From Stutzerimonas stutzeri (GTDB taxonomy: Bacteria; Pseudomonadota; Gammaproteobacteria; Pseudomonadales; Pseudomonadaceae): a stretch of 64,000 nucleotides of DNA. The stretch is from positions 1,116,001 to 1,180,000 of the forward strand of contig NC_015740.1 in NCBI RefSeq assembly GCF_000219605.1, written 5' to 3'. Every line of letters starts with the position of its first letter. The stretch's first letter is position 1. Below, piece by piece: positions 36,810 through 45,978 of this stretch. The notes under the pieces are model-generated. The model ran no database searches. It was not told the origin of the DNA and worked only from the letters and a program-made list of their open reading frames with translations. A program made the position numbers and the translations under genes.

Positions 36810-36950
36810 CCTTTGTGAACCCGTTCCATGAACCGCGCGCCTCGGCTGTCGTCTCAGCTATGACGCACCGCACCGTTTGGTAGTTGCGTTGATGGCAAGC
36901 TGCCACCTCACTGCCTGGCGCCCGCCGGGTTCACCTGCATGGAGAGTTCG

Positions 36951-37268
36951 ATGTACAAGCTGTGTTTCTATGTTCCGGACAGCCATCTGGAAGCGGTCAA
37001 GAAAGCAGTGTTTGCGATTGGCGCTGGCCGGATCGGTGCCTACGACAGCTGCTGCTGGCAGGTGCTGGGGCAGGGACAGTATCGTCCGCTGGAAGGCAGT
37101 CAGCCCTTTCTCGGGCAAACCGGGCAGGTGCAACACGTGCCGGAGTGGAAAGTGGAGATGGTGGTTGCCGACGAGCTGATTCATGACAGCGTCAAGGCGA
37201 TGAAAAAGGCCCACCCCTACGAAACGCCGGCCTTCGACGTCTGGCGTCTATCGGACATGCAGTTCTGA
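36951..37268 (+). CDS. Small NIF3/YqfO-like protein
   Basis: A 105-residue protein equivalent to the single CutA/GlnB-like domain inserted in NIF3 (YqfO) proteins. Typical elements are YKLCFYVPDSHLEAVKKA, IGAGRIGAYDSCCWQV and KKAHPYETPAFDVW. Free-standing copies are common in Pseudomonas; no reaction is known, and metal binding is proposed from the CutA-like fold. I chose ATG 36951, with GGAGAG upstream, over an in-frame ATG at 36939. Confidence 0.85.
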   Translation: MYKLCFYVPDSHLEAVKKAVFAIGAGRIGAYDSCCWQVLGQGQYRPLEGSQPFLGQTGQVQHVPEWKVEMVVADELIHDSVKAMKKAHPYETPAFDVWRLSDMQF

Positions 37269-37308
37269 TTCGATGGCCTGCTGGCGTGGCCGGCAGGCGC
37301 TTCCCGGC

Positions 37309-37812
37309 TTAGGGGCGTATCTCGATCAGGGTTCCGTCCTTCACCAATCCCCAGATTTCCCGCATGTCGCTGTTGGTGAGCGCGATGCAGCCCTCCGTCC
37401 AGTCGAGGGTATGGAAGAACCATTCGGGATACTCTTCATCCACTGGCGTGCCGTGCAGCATGATCATGCTTCCCGGGGCCACGCCTTCCTGTTGCGCGCG
37501 CGCCAGGTCGCGCGCGTTGGGATAGGAGATGTGCACCGAAAGGTTGTACTTGTCGCTGGTCTTGCGCCAGTCGATCCAGTAGAAGCCTTCCGGCGTGCGC
37601 ATGTCGCCCTCGCGCTGCTTGGCACCGTTCGGCTGTTTTCCGAGGGAGATGCGATAGCTCTTGAGCGTCTGCCCGGCGCTGACCAGATGGAGCTTGCGCT
37701 CGGATTTGATGACCAGCACCTTGTCGATGGGCGAACCGCCCAGGCTGGGTGTGGCATTGGCGTGGGAGAAGGCGGTAAAAGTGAGGCAGAGCAGAGCGAG
37801 CAGCCAACGCAT
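37309..37812 (-). CDS. L,D-transpeptidase (YkuD domain), exported
   Basis: A 167-residue periplasmic peptidoglycan transpeptidase. The signal peptide ends near ANA (residue 20). The YkuD domain has IKSERKLHLV, GDMRTPEGFYWIDWR, HGTP and the active-site block WTEGCIALTNSDM with the nucleophilic Cys. Single-domain members such as this may cross-link peptidoglycan or attach lipoproteins. It is followed on the minus strand by nothing within 40 bp, and is convergent with the NIF3-like gene; the Nudix gene upstream may be co-transcribed (46-bp gap). Confidence 0.9.
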   Translation of the reverse strand: MRWLLALLCLTFTAFSHANATPSLGGSPIDKVLVIKSERKLHLVSAGQTLKSYRISLGKQPNGAKQREGDMRTPEGFYWIDWRKTSDKYNLSVHISYPNARDLARAQQEGVAPGSMIMLHGTPVDEEYPEWFFHTLDWTEGCIALTNSDMREIWGLVKDGTLIEIRP

Positions 37813-37858
37813 GGGGCTTTCCTGTCGAACTTCATCAGACCTGTGACCCGTCGCCGCC

Positions 37859-38425
37859 TCAGTCTGCCCGAGCGTTTTGCGGCTGGCGGTTCCGATAGCT
37901 CGTCACGGCCTCGGTGCGCACCGGGAAGGTCTGCTGCACCCGGTCGGCGAAGAAGCATTCTAGGGTACGGCCGATGGTCGGAAAAGCCAGCTCGGACCAA
38001 GGGATGCTCTGTTGTTCGAAGAGCTTCACCTCCAGGCTCTCGGCACCGGCACAGAACTCCAGATCCACCAGCTGAGCGCGAAAGAACATGTACACCTGAT
38101 TGATGTGTGGCAGATCGAACAAGGTGTAGAGCTGCAGGTCCGTGACACGGGCGCAGGCTTCTTCGAGCGTCTCGCGTTCCGCTGCCTGCTGCAGGGTTTC
38201 GCCGTTCTCCATGAAGCCTGCCGGCAAGGTCCAGTAACCACGACGTGGCTCGATGGCCCGTCGGCAGAGCAGCACCTGGTCGCCCCAGATTGGCACGCAC
38301 CCGGCGACTATTCGCGGGTTTTCATAGTGCACAGTGTGGCAACTGCCGCAGACGAAGCGCGGGCGGTTGTCACCGTCCGGGATGCGGATCAGTACCGGGT
38401 TGCCACACTGGTTGCAGTACTTCAT
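37859..38425 (-). CDS. Zinc-ribbon Nudix hydrolase
   Basis: A 188-residue hydrolase with an N-terminal zinc ribbon (CNQCG at residues 4-8, CGSCH at 26-30) and a Nudix box GFMENGETLQQAAERETLEE (residues 70-89), which continues AC where the consensus has a glycine. This architecture resembles NudC-like or ADP-ribose hydrolases; the substrate is not determined. ATG 38425 starts the protein directly with the first zinc-ribbon half. Confidence 0.88.
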   Translation of the reverse strand: MKYCNQCGNPVLIRIPDGDNRPRFVCGSCHTVHYENPRIVAGCVPIWGDQVLLCRRAIEPRRGYWTLPAGFMENGETLQQAAERETLEEACARVTDLQLYTLFDLPHINQVYMFFRAQLVDLEFCAGAESLEVKLFEQQSIPWSELAFPTIGRTLECFFADRVQQTFPVRTEAVTSYRNRQPQNARAD

Positions 38426-38609
38426 GGACGAATTCCTGTCGATTCCGGCAAATCTTGGTCCGTTCGCGATGATTCGGCAAGGAAGCCGCGGACCTCAGTG
38501 AGACCGACCGCGCATGTCGGTGTTCGTCCGCTTCTTATGGCTTTCCGAGGTCTTGGGCGACTGCGCCTTTCATGCCATGATGCCGGTCAAAGACGAAACG
38601 AGAAAATTC

Positions 38610-39227
38610 ATGCTGGACACAATACTCCGACGGGTGCGCGGCCATTGCCCGCATCTCCTGGCGCCGGAGGACCGCCTGCCCGAGGCGGCCGTGTTGATGC
38701 CGATCACTCGCAGCGAGTCGCCGGAACTGGTACTCACACTCCGAGCGGCCGGCCTGTCCACCCATGGCGGGGAGGTCGCATTCCCTGGCGGTCGCCGCGA
38801 TCCGGAAGACCGCGATCTGCTGCAGACTGCGCTGCGCGAGGCCGAGGAGGAGGTCGGGCTAGCGCCTGGCATGGTAGAGGTCGTCGGCCCGCTCAGCAGT
38901 CTGGTATCGGTGCATGGGATCCAAGTCACGCCCTATGTCGGACTGGTTCCCGACTACGTGGAGTACCGCGCCAATGACGCCGAGATCGCCTCGGTGTTTT
39001 CGGTGCCGCTGGAGTTCTTCTGCCAGGACCCGCGTGAGGTCACCCATCGCATCGACTACCAGGGCCAGAGCTGGTACATCCCGTCTTACCGTTATGGCGA
39101 ATACCAGATATGGGGACTGACGGCGATCATGATCGTCGAGCTGGTCAACGTGGTGTACGACGCCGGCATCGAAATGCGCCGTGCACCCGCTGCGTTCGTC
39201 GACCTGTCCGGGCGCGGCAAACCCTGA
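38610..39227 (+). CDS. CoA pyrophosphatase-type Nudix hydrolase
   Basis: A 205-residue member of the NudL/UPF0035 group that cleaves CoA and related pyrophosphates. It has the CoA motif LTLRAAGLSTHGGEVAFPGG just before the Nudix box (ALREAEEEVGL). I chose ATG 38610 (MLDTILRRVRG), which matches the usual family start, though its ribosome site is weak (GAAACGAG). An in-frame ATG at 38514 would add 32 residues of unlike composition. It lies 61 bp before the carbonic anhydrase gene. Confidence 0.87.
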   Translation: MLDTILRRVRGHCPHLLAPEDRLPEAAVLMPITRSESPELVLTLRAAGLSTHGGEVAFPGGRRDPEDRDLLQTALREAEEEVGLAPGMVEVVGPLSSLVSVHGIQVTPYVGLVPDYVEYRANDAEIASVFSVPLEFFCQDPREVTHRIDYQGQSWYIPSYRYGEYQIWGLTAIMIVELVNVVYDAGIEMRRAPAAFVDLSGRGKP

Positions 39228-39288
39228 GCCACGCCGGTGACGCCGTCGGCGTCCCGGCGTCCATCATCCGACAACAAGAGGTGTCTGC

Positions 39289-39810
39289 GTGAAATACCGT
39301 CTGGGAGAGTCGCGAGTCGATGCACATCCGCAAAGCTGGGTGGCGCCCAATGCCACGCTGGTCGGCAAGATTCGTCTCGATGCTGGTGCCAGTGTGTGGT
39401 TCGGTGCGGTGCTGCGCGGCGACAACGAGCTGATTCATATCGGCGAGAACAGCAATGTGCAGGACGGTAGCGTGATGCACACCGATATGGGCCATCCGCT
39501 GACGCTGGGAACTGGCGTGACGGTGGGTCACAACGCCATGCTGCATGGCTGCACGGTGGGTGACTACAGCCTGATCGGCATCAATGCGGTGGTGCTCAAC
39601 GGGGCGAAGATCGGCAAGCACTGCATCATCGGCGCCAATACGCTGATTGCCGAAGGCAAGGAAATTCCCGATGGCTCGCTGGTGGTGGGCTCGCCCGGCA
39701 AGGTGGTCCGCGAGTTGAGCGAGGAGCAGAAGAAAATGCTCGAGGCCAGCGCCGCTCACTACGTGCACAACGCCCAGCGCTACGCGCGTGATCTGGAGCC
39801 AGACGAGTGA
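39289..39810 (+). CDS. Gamma-class carbonic anhydrase family protein
   Basis: A 173-residue left-handed beta-helix hexapeptide-repeat protein (YrdA/PaaY type). Metal ligands are the histidines in [17 protein letters not shown]; the repeat core is [25 protein letters not shown] in residues 65-95. Many of these have weak or no carbonic anhydrase activity. GTG start at 39289 with AAGAGG 8-9 nt upstream. The next gene's GTG overlaps its stop (GTGA). Confidence 0.9.
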   Translation: MKYRLGESRVDAHPQSWVAPNATLVGKIRLDAGASVWFGAVLRGDNELIHIGENSNVQDGSVMHTDMGHPLTLGTGVTVGHNAMLHGCTVGDYSLIGINAVVLNGAKIGKHCIIGANTLIAEGKEIPDGSLVVGSPGKVVRELSEEQKKMLEASAAHYVHNAQRYARDLEPDE

Positions 39811-39998
39811 GTGTCGCGGAAAAACCTGTCGCTTCCCCCTGTGTCAGCCTCTGCGCGCTGGACGAAGACGACCTGTGCGTCGGCTGCCAGCGCAGTGCTG
39901 ACGAGATTCGCCGCTGGGGCCAGATGAACAACGAGGAGCGTCGCCTGGTACTGCAGCGTTGCGGCGAAAGGGCCCGTCTCGGCGGCCAGCTGATGTAA
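39807..39998 (+). CDS. DUF1289 small cysteine-rich protein
   Basis: A 63-residue protein with the DUF1289 pattern [20 protein letters not shown] (four cysteines in residues 10-30) followed by [17 protein letters not shown]. The cysteines probably hold a metal or iron-sulfur centre, but this is not shown. The GTG start overlaps the carbonic anhydrase stop, so the two are coupled. Confidence 0.88.
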   Translation: MSVAEKPVASPCVSLCALDEDDLCVGCQRSADEIRRWGQMNNEERRLVLQRCGERARLGGQLM

Positions 39999-40045
39999 GA
40001 CGTAGCCTTACCCGGTTCGTGTTTTCAACCGTAACGAGGAATCCC

Positions 40046-41227
40046 ATGCCAAGAATAGGCACTCCGCTGTCGCCCAGTGCGACCCGTATCCTGCTCTGCG
40101 GCTGCGGCGAGTTGGGCAAGGAACTGGTCATCGAGCTGCAGCGCTTCGGCGTCGAATTGATCGCCGTGGACCGTTATGCCAATGCGCCAGCCATGCAGGT
40201 GGCGCACCGCAGCCATGTGCTCGACATGCTCGACGGCGCCGCGCTGCGTGCCGTCATCGAGCAGGAGCGTCCGCACTACATCGTGCCGGAGATCGAGGCG
40301 ATCGCCACTGCGACCCTCGTCGAGCTGGAGCGTGAAGGCTATACGGTGATCCCGACCGCCAGGGCTGCCCAACTGACCATGAATCGCGAAGGCATCCGCC
40401 GCCTGGCTGCTGAGGAGCTGGGGTTGCCGACCTCACCCTATCGCTTTGCCGACACGCTGGACGAGTGCCGCGCCGCCGCCATGGCGCTGGGCTTCCCGTG
40501 TCTGGTCAAGCCGGTAATGAGTTCCTCTGGCAAGGGGCAGTCGGTGCTGCGCAGCGACGCGGACATCGATGCGGCCTGGGAATATGCGCAGGCCGGTGGC
40601 CGCGCCGGTCGCGGGCGGGTCATCGTCGAAGGCTTCATCGATTTCGATTACGAGATCACTCTGTTGACGGTGCGTCATGCCGGCGGAACCAGCTTCTGCG
40701 AGCCGGTAGGGCATCGCCAGGAGAAAGGCGACTATCAGGAGTCCTGGCAGCCGCAGCCCATGGCACCGGCGGCGCTGGCCGAGGCGAAGCGCATCGCGCT
40801 GGCGGTCACCGATGCGCTGGGCGGGCGTGGCATCTTCGGGGTCGAACTGTTCGTCAAGGGCGAACAGGTCTGGTTCTGCGAGATATCGCCGCGGCCGCAC
40901 GACACCGGTCTGGTCACGCTGGTCTCGCAGGATCTGTCGGAATTCGCCTTGCATGCGCGGGCCATCCTTGGCCTGCCGATTCCGGTCATTCGCCAGCTGG
41001 GGCCCGCGGCGTCGGCCGTGGTGCTGGTGGAGGGGGAGTCGACTCAGGTGAGCTTTGGCAACCTCGCGGAAGTGCTGGCCGAGCCCGATACCGCGCTGCG
41101 CCTGTTCGGCAAGCCTGGCGTCAGCGGTCAGCGGCGCATGGGCGTGGCGCTGGCACGAGACACTTCCATTGATGCTGCGCGGCAGAAGGCGCTACGCGCC
41201 GCGGCAGCGGTGAAGATCGAGCTCTGA
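40046..41227 (+). CDS. purT: Formate-dependent GAR transformylase 2
   Basis: ATP-grasp enzyme that makes FGAR from GAR, ATP and formate, bypassing PurN. The 393-residue protein shows [18 protein letters not shown] (residues 13-30), the ATP loop [12 protein letters not shown] and the metal site FGVELFVKG...CEISPRPHD. Length matches E. coli PurT (392). I chose ATG 40046 with GAGGA upstream. PurU, elsewhere in this window, can supply its formate. Confidence 0.97.
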   Translation: MPRIGTPLSPSATRILLCGCGELGKELVIELQRFGVELIAVDRYANAPAMQVAHRSHVLDMLDGAALRAVIEQERPHYIVPEIEAIATATLVELEREGYTVIPTARAAQLTMNREGIRRLAAEELGLPTSPYRFADTLDECRAAAMALGFPCLVKPVMSSSGKGQSVLRSDADIDAAWEYAQAGGRAGRGRVIVEGFIDFDYEITLLTVRHAGGTSFCEPVGHRQEKGDYQESWQPQPMAPAALAEAKRIALAVTDALGGRGIFGVELFVKGEQVWFCEISPRPHDTGLVTLVSQDLSEFALHARAILGLPIPVIRQLGPAASAVVLVEGESTQVSFGNLAEVLAEPDTALRLFGKPGVSGQRRMGVALARDTSIDAARQKALRAAAAVKIEL

Positions 41228-41255
41228 GTGCAGCGGAGCCGGCTCTGGGTCGGCT

Positions 41256-42542
41256 CTAGCCCACTTGCTGCTCAGTCGATGGCGTCGCGCTCACGGTCCA
41301 GGCACGCACGCTTTTTACCCGATTGTCGGCTGCCTGGAGGATCTCCAGGCGATAGTTGCCGATCTGCAGGCAGATGCCGCTATCGGGGATATGCTCCAGG
41401 GCCTCGGTGATCAGCCCGTTGAGCGTCTTGGGCCCGTCGCAGGGGAGGTGCCAGTCCAGCGCACGGTTCACCTCGCGGATATAGGCCGCGCCATCGATGA
41501 CCAGCGTGCCGTCTTCCTGCGGGTGGATGTCGGGGCTGCGCAGGGTATCCTGATTGCTGAATTCGCCGACGATCTCTTCGAGAATGTCCTCGAGCGTGAC
41601 GACGCCGCGAACGTCGCCGTACTCGTCCACGACGATGCCGATCCTGCGCTTCTGTTTCTGGAAGTTCAGCAGCTGGGTGGAAAGCGGCGTGTTTTCCGGC
41701 ACGAAGTAGGGCTCGGTACAGGCGGCAAGCAGGCTTTCCTTGGTCAGCTGGTCGTGACTGAGCAGGCGGGCGATCTGTCGCATGTGGACGATGCCCTCGA
41801 TCTGGTTGATGTCGTTGCGGAACACCGGCAGGCGCGTGTGCGGAGTGGTGCGCAACTGGCTGATGATCGCTTCCAGATCGTCATCGAGGTCGATACCGGC
41901 GACCTCGTTGCGCGGAATCATGATGTCGTCGACCGTCACTCGTTCCAGGTCGAGAATGCCCAGCAGCATACTCTGGCGATTGAGGGGCAGGTCGCTGCCC
42001 GATTCGCGCACCACGCTGCGCAGTTCCTCGGTGGACAGGCTGTCATTGCCCTTGTTGGACAGGTCGACGCCGAGCAACCCGAGCAGACCGTTGCTCACCC
42101 AGCTGAGCATGGCGACCAGGGGGTAGAGCACCTTCTGCAGCATCTTCAGTGGCAGACTGACCGGGTAGGCGATGATCTCCGGGCGCAGCGCCGCCAGCGT
42201 CTTGGGTGTGATCTCGCCGAATATCAGCAGGATGATCGTCAGGCCGATGGTTGCGATGGCGATGCCTGCTTCGCCCCACAGCTGCATCGCCAGCACTGTG
42301 GCAATGGATGAAGCAAGGATGTTGACGAAGTTGTTGCCGACCAGAATGGTGCCCAGCAGGCGGTCGGGGTGCGCCAGCAGCTCGCTGGCACGGCGGGCGC
42401 CACGATGGCCCTCCTTGGCCTGATGTCTGAGGCGGTAGCGATTGAGGCTGAGCATGCCGGTCTCGGAGCTGGAAAAGAACGCCGAGCACAGCAGCAGAAA
42501 GACCAGCAGGCCGACGAGAAAGCCGGGGTGTAGATTTTCCAC
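41256..42542 (-). CDS. corB: CorB/CorC-like CNNM-CBS transporter or regulator
   Basis: A 428-residue inner-membrane protein with a CNNM (DUF21) domain (residues 1-185, four hydrophobic segments, SAFFSSSETGMLSLNRYR), a CBS pair (about 200-330, IMIPRNEVAGID, VVDEYGDVRGVVTLEDILEEIVG) and a C-terminal CorC/HlyC domain. E. coli YfjD and Salmonella CorB are equivalents, implicated in magnesium handling. In E. coli it also neighbours the YpjD-like gene and ffh, as here. It lies 17 bp downstream of the CcsA-like gene, so the two are probably co-transcribed. Confidence 0.9.
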   Translation of the reverse strand: MENLHPGFLVGLLVFLLLCSAFFSSSETGMLSLNRYRLRHQAKEGHRGARRASELLAHPDRLLGTILVGNNFVNILASSIATVLAMQLWGEAGIAIATIGLTIILLIFGEITPKTLAALRPEIIAYPVSLPLKMLQKVLYPLVAMLSWVSNGLLGLLGVDLSNKGNDSLSTEELRSVVRESGSDLPLNRQSMLLGILDLERVTVDDIMIPRNEVAGIDLDDDLEAIISQLRTTPHTRLPVFRNDINQIEGIVHMRQIARLLSHDQLTKESLLAACTEPYFVPENTPLSTQLLNFQKQKRRIGIVVDEYGDVRGVVTLEDILEEIVGEFSNQDTLRSPDIHPQEDGTLVIDGAAYIREVNRALDWHLPCDGPKTLNGLITEALEHIPDSGICLQIGNYRLEILQAADNRVKSVRAWTVSATPSTEQQVG

Positions 42543-42559
42543 GAGTTAGCCTGTTCGCT

Positions 42560-43360
42560 TCAGATATGCAGGATGAATTCGCGGACCAGCTTGCTGCCGA
42601 AGTACGCCAGCATCAGCAGGCAGAAACCAGCCAGCGTCCAGCGGATGGCCTTGTAACCGCGCCAGCCGAGTTGGTGCCGGCCCCACAGCAGCAAGCCGAA
42701 TACGACCCAGGCGACCACCGAGAGCAGTGTCTTGTGGACCAGATGCTGGGCGAAAAGGTCATCGAGGAACAGCCAGCCCGACAGCAGCGATGCGGAGAGC
42801 AGTGCCCAGCCTGCCCAGAGGAAGCCGAACAGCAGGCTTTCCATGGTCTGCAACGGCGGGAAGTTGCGGATCAGCCCCGAAGGGTGCTTGTGCTTGAGGT
42901 GGTGGTCCTGCAGCAACAGCAGCAGCGCCTGGAATACCGCAATGGTTAGCATGCCGTAGGCCAGGATCGACAGCAGGATATGCGCGAGGATGCCCGGCTC
43001 CTCGGTGATAGCCGGTGCGGTGCCGGATGGGGCGAATTCTGCGAAGAGCACCGTCAGGCAGCCCAGGGGAAACAGAAGCAGCAGCAGGTTTTCCACGGGC
43101 ATGCGGTACAGCGCCAGCAGTATCAGCAGGATGACGGCGGCGGCGATCAGGCTCGATGCGTTGAAGAAGTCCAGGTGCAGGCCGCTGGGCGACAGCAGCT
43201 GAATGAAGAGGCTGACCCCGTGGGCAAGCAATGCGAGCAGGCCCACGGCCAGCAGCAGGCGTTTGTCCGGCACGGTGCGTTGTGCCAGTCGCAAGCTTTG
43301 GTAACCCGTGACGCCAGCGTAGAGAATGGCGGCGGCAAGGCTGGGTAACAGAGGGTGCAT
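42560..43360 (-). CDS. CcsA/YpjD-like membrane protein
   Basis: A 266-residue multi-pass protein of the cytochrome c assembly (CcsA/CcmC) family, close to E. coli YpjD. Eight hydrophobic segments are visible; the heme-handling-type WxWD motif is not evident, although histidines in LAHILLSILAYG and LVHKTLLSVVAW fit heme ligands. Whether it handles heme is unknown. I chose ATG 43360, discarding a 68-residue upstream extension that is Arg/Pro-rich and not membrane-like. Confidence 0.85.
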   Translation of the reverse strand: MHPLLPSLAAAILYAGVTGYQSLRLAQRTVPDKRLLLAVGLLALLAHGVSLFIQLLSPSGLHLDFFNASSLIAAAVILLILLALYRMPVENLLLLLFPLGCLTVLFAEFAPSGTAPAITEEPGILAHILLSILAYGMLTIAVFQALLLLLQDHHLKHKHPSGLIRNFPPLQTMESLLFGFLWAGWALLSASLLSGWLFLDDLFAQHLVHKTLLSVVAWVVFGLLLWGRHQLGWRGYKAIRWTLAGFCLLMLAYFGSKLVREFILHI

Positions 43361-43568
43361 AGGTTCCGCTAACGGGCTCGAAAGGTCGTGAGTGTGGCAC
43401 AAACGCCCGAGGCACAAAAGCTGCGGCAAGGTTACGCGGCTCGTGGTTGGGAACTGCTTCGTGTGGGAAGGCTGTCGCCGCACCTTCGGCAGGGCGGATC
43501 GGCGGCATGGATCGCGTCTGCTGAGAAAAGCGACGTGTGCGGGGTACCGGCGGGGCGTCCGCACCTTC

Positions 43569-43574
43569 TATAAT
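43569..43574 (+). promoter_or_regulatory. Consensus -10 element of ffh
   Basis: A perfect TATAAT followed by CGCGCCCC, 34 nt before the ffh ATG. There is no good -35 at 16-18 nt (ACCGGC at 17), so an activator or weak promoter is likely. Confidence 0.5.
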
Positions 43575-43608
43575 CGCGCCCCTCAGCACATCCAGCGTGG
43601 AATGGCTC

Positions 43609-44985
43609 ATGTTCGAAAACCTAACCGATCGTCTCTCTCAAACGCTTCGTCATGTCACCGGCAAGGCCAAGCTGACCGAGGACAATATCAAGGACACCCT
43701 TCGTGAAGTGCGGATGGCGCTGCTCGAGGCCGACGTCGCGCTGCCGGTGGTGAAGGATTTCGTCAATCGGGTCAAGGAGCGCGCGGTTGGTACCGAGGTG
43801 TCGAAGAGTCTGACCCCGGGCCAGGCGTTTGTGAAGATCGTTCGCGCCGAGCTGGAAGAGCTGATGGGCGCCGCCAACGAGGATCTGGCGCTCAATGTCA
43901 CGCCTCCGGCCGTGGTGCTGATGGCGGGCCTGCAGGGTGCGGGTAAGACCACGACCGTGGGCAAGCTGGCGCGCTTCCTCAAAGAGCGCAAGAAGAAAAC
44001 GGTGCTGGTGGTGTCTGCCGACGTCTATCGTCCAGCGGCGATCAAGCAGCTCGAGACGCTGGCCGGCGAAGTCGGCGTGACCTTCTTCCCCTCCGACACC
44101 AGCCAGAAACCGGTGGATATCGCTCAGGCCGCGATCCGCGAAGCCAAGCTCAAGTTCATTGACGTGGTACTGGTCGATACCGCTGGTCGGCTGGCGATCG
44201 ACGCCGAGATGATGGCCGAGATTCAGGCTGTTCACGCGGCGATCAAGCCGGCGGAAACGCTGTTCGTGGTCGACGCCATGACCGGTCAGGATGCGGCGAA
44301 CACCGCCCGTGCGTTCGGCGATGCACTGCCTCTGACCGGCGTGGTGCTGACCAAGGTCGATGGCGACGCCCGGGGTGGTGCGGCGCTTTCGGTGCGGCAT
44401 GTCACCGGCAAGCCGATCAAGTTCCTCGGCATGGGTGAGAAGAGCGATGCGCTGGAGCCCTTCCATCCGGACCGAATCGCCTCCCGTATCCTTGGTATGG
44501 GCGACGTGCTCAGCCTTATCGAGCAGGCCGAACAGACCCTCGACCGTGAAAAGGCCGAGAAGCTCACCAAGAAGCTTAAGAAGGGCAAGGGCTTCGATCT
44601 CGAAGACTTCCGCGATCAACTGCAGCAGATGAAGAATATGGGCGGTCTTGGCGGCCTGATGGACAAGCTGCCCTCCATCGGTGGCGTCAACCTGTCGCAG
44701 ATGGGGCACGCGCAAGGCGCGGCGGAAAAGCAGTTCAAGCAGATGGAAGCGATCATCAATTCGATGACGCCAGCCGAGCGACGCAACCCCGATATCATCA
44801 GCGGCTCGCGCAAGCGGCGTATCGCCATGGGCTCAGGCACCCAGGTGCAGGATATCGGGCGGTTGATCAAGCAGCACAAGCAGATGCAGAAGATGATGAA
44901 GAAGGTCACCGGCAAGGGTGGCATGGCCAAGATGATGCGCGGTATGGGCGGCATGTTCCCGGGTGGCGGGATGCCCAAGTTCTAG
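43609..44985 (+). CDS. ffh: Signal recognition particle protein Ffh
   Basis: GTPase of the signal recognition particle that binds signal peptides and 4.5S RNA. The 458-residue protein has the N domain, G domain (GLQGAGKTTTVGKLA near 106, DTAGRL, TKVDGDARGGAAL) and a Met-rich M domain from about 325, ending in MRGMGGMFPGGGMPKF. I chose ATG 43609 (MFENLTDRL), the standard N-terminus; the frame extends upstream through the promoter. It is divergent from the CcsA-like gene. Confidence 0.98.
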   Translation: MFENLTDRLSQTLRHVTGKAKLTEDNIKDTLREVRMALLEADVALPVVKDFVNRVKERAVGTEVSKSLTPGQAFVKIVRAELEELMGAANEDLALNVTPPAVVLMAGLQGAGKTTTVGKLARFLKERKKKTVLVVSADVYRPAAIKQLETLAGEVGVTFFPSDTSQKPVDIAQAAIREAKLKFIDVVLVDTAGRLAIDAEMMAEIQAVHAAIKPAETLFVVDAMTGQDAANTARAFGDALPLTGVVLTKVDGDARGGAALSVRHVTGKPIKFLGMGEKSDALEPFHPDRIASRILGMGDVLSLIEQAEQTLDREKAEKLTKKLKKGKGFDLEDFRDQLQQMKNMGGLGGLMDKLPSIGGVNLSQMGHAQGAAEKQFKQMEAIINSMTPAERRNPDIISGSRKRRIAMGSGTQVQDIGRLIKQHKQMQKMMKKVTGKGGMAKMMRGMGGMFPGGGMPKF

Positions 44986-45077
44986 TCCCGCGGCTGCGAT
45001 TGCACAGGTTTGGCGCCAGGACGGGCGCGCGCCTGTGTCCGGCGCGCTGGACGGCTGCGCGCCTCTAGCAAAAGAGT

Positions 45078-45105
45078 TTGCAAAATCCCCGGCATCCCTT
45101 AAAAT
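45078..45105 (+). promoter_or_regulatory. Sigma-70 promoter of rpsP-rimM-trmD-rplS
   Basis: TTGCAA (-35, 45078-45083), 16-nt spacer, TAAAAT (-10, 45100-45105), followed by the GC-rich GTGCGGCC. The leader to rpsP is about 65-70 nt. Confidence 0.65.
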
Positions 45106-45137
45106 GTGCGGCCTTTCGGGCCTAGGCCCATTTTAAG
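45098..45137 (+). repeat. Inverted repeat overlapping the rpsP promoter
   Basis: CTTAAAATG (45098-45106) and CATTTTAAG (45129-45137) are perfect 9-nt arms; the 12-nt palindrome GGGCCTAGGCCC (45118-45129) lies within. The left arm contains the -10 hexamer. Confidence 0.8.
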
Positions 45138-45179
45138 TGTGTGCCTTAAGTTAGCACCGACTACAGGAACGATGTTCAC

Positions 45180-45431
45180 ATGGTAACTATTCGTCTCGCC
45201 CGTGGCGGCTCCAAGAAGCGCCCTTTCTACCACCTGACCGTGACCAACAGCCGCAATCCGCGTGATGGTCGCTTCGTCGAGCGCATCGGTTTCTTCAATC
45301 CGATCGCCACTGGTGCGGAAGTGAAGCTCTCTGTGAATCAGGAGCGCGCTGCTTACTGGCTGAGCCAGGGCGCACAGCCGTCTGAGCGCGTTGCTCAGCT
45401 GCTGAAGGAAGCTGCCAAGGCCGCTGCCTGA
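45180..45431 (+). CDS. rpsP: 30S ribosomal protein S16
   Basis: An 83-residue ribosomal protein starting [20 protein letters not shown], with typical length and N-terminus. AGGA lies upstream of the ATG. First gene of rpsP-rimM-trmD-rplS. Confidence 0.98.
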   Translation: MVTIRLARGGSKKRPFYHLTVTNSRNPRDGRFVERIGFFNPIATGAEVKLSVNQERAAYWLSQGAQPSERVAQLLKEAAKAAA

Positions 45432-45436
45432 ACCCT

Positions 45437-45973
45437 ATGAGCGCAATGTCCGCCCCGAGCGATGAGCTGGTCGTCATCGGCAAGATCGTTTCGGTGCATG
45501 GCGTGCGCGGTGACGTGAAGGTCTATTCCTTCACCGATCCAATCGACAACCTGCTGGACTATCGTCGCTGGACGCTGAGGCGAGGTGATGAGGTCAAGCA
45601 GGTCGAGTTGGTCAAAGGGCGCCTCCAGGGCAAGATCCTGGTGGCTTCGCTGAAAGGACTGACCGATCGCGAGGTGGCGCGTACGTACGCCGACTTCGAG
45701 ATCTGCGTTCCACGCAGCGAACTGCCCGCGCTGGATGACGGCGAATACTACTGGTACCAGCTTCAGGGTTTGAAGGTGCTCAATCAGGCCGGGCAGTTGC
45801 TCGGTCAGGTCGATCACCTGCTCGAGACCGGAGCCAATGATGTTCTGGTCGTAAAGCCTTGCGCCGGAAGTCTGGATGATCGCGAGCGACTGCTGCCCTA
45901 TACGGATCACTGTGTCTTGAAAGTGGACCTGGAGTCGGGCGAGATGCAGGTCGACTGGGACGCGGATTTCTGA
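45437..45973 (+). CDS. rimM: 16S rRNA processing factor RimM
   Basis: Assists 30S head assembly and binds S19. The 178-residue protein has the RimM barrel start [20 protein letters not shown] (residues 12-31) and a PRC-barrel half with [12 protein letters not shown] and GANDVLVV. It starts 5 nt after rpsP; ATG 45437 and ATG 45446 are both possible. Confidence 0.97.
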   Translation: MSAMSAPSDELVVIGKIVSVHGVRGDVKVYSFTDPIDNLLDYRRWTLRRGDEVKQVELVKGRLQGKILVASLKGLTDREVARTYADFEICVPRSELPALDDGEYYWYQLQGLKVLNQAGQLLGQVDHLLETGANDVLVVKPCAGSLDDRERLLPYTDHCVLKVDLESGEMQVDWDADF

Positions 45974-45978
45974 ACGGC

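Noticed and set aside
45041..45063. GGCGCGC/GCGCGCC hairpin after ffh as a terminator
   Set aside because: A 7-bp stem with a 9-nt loop but no U tract follows; too weak to call.
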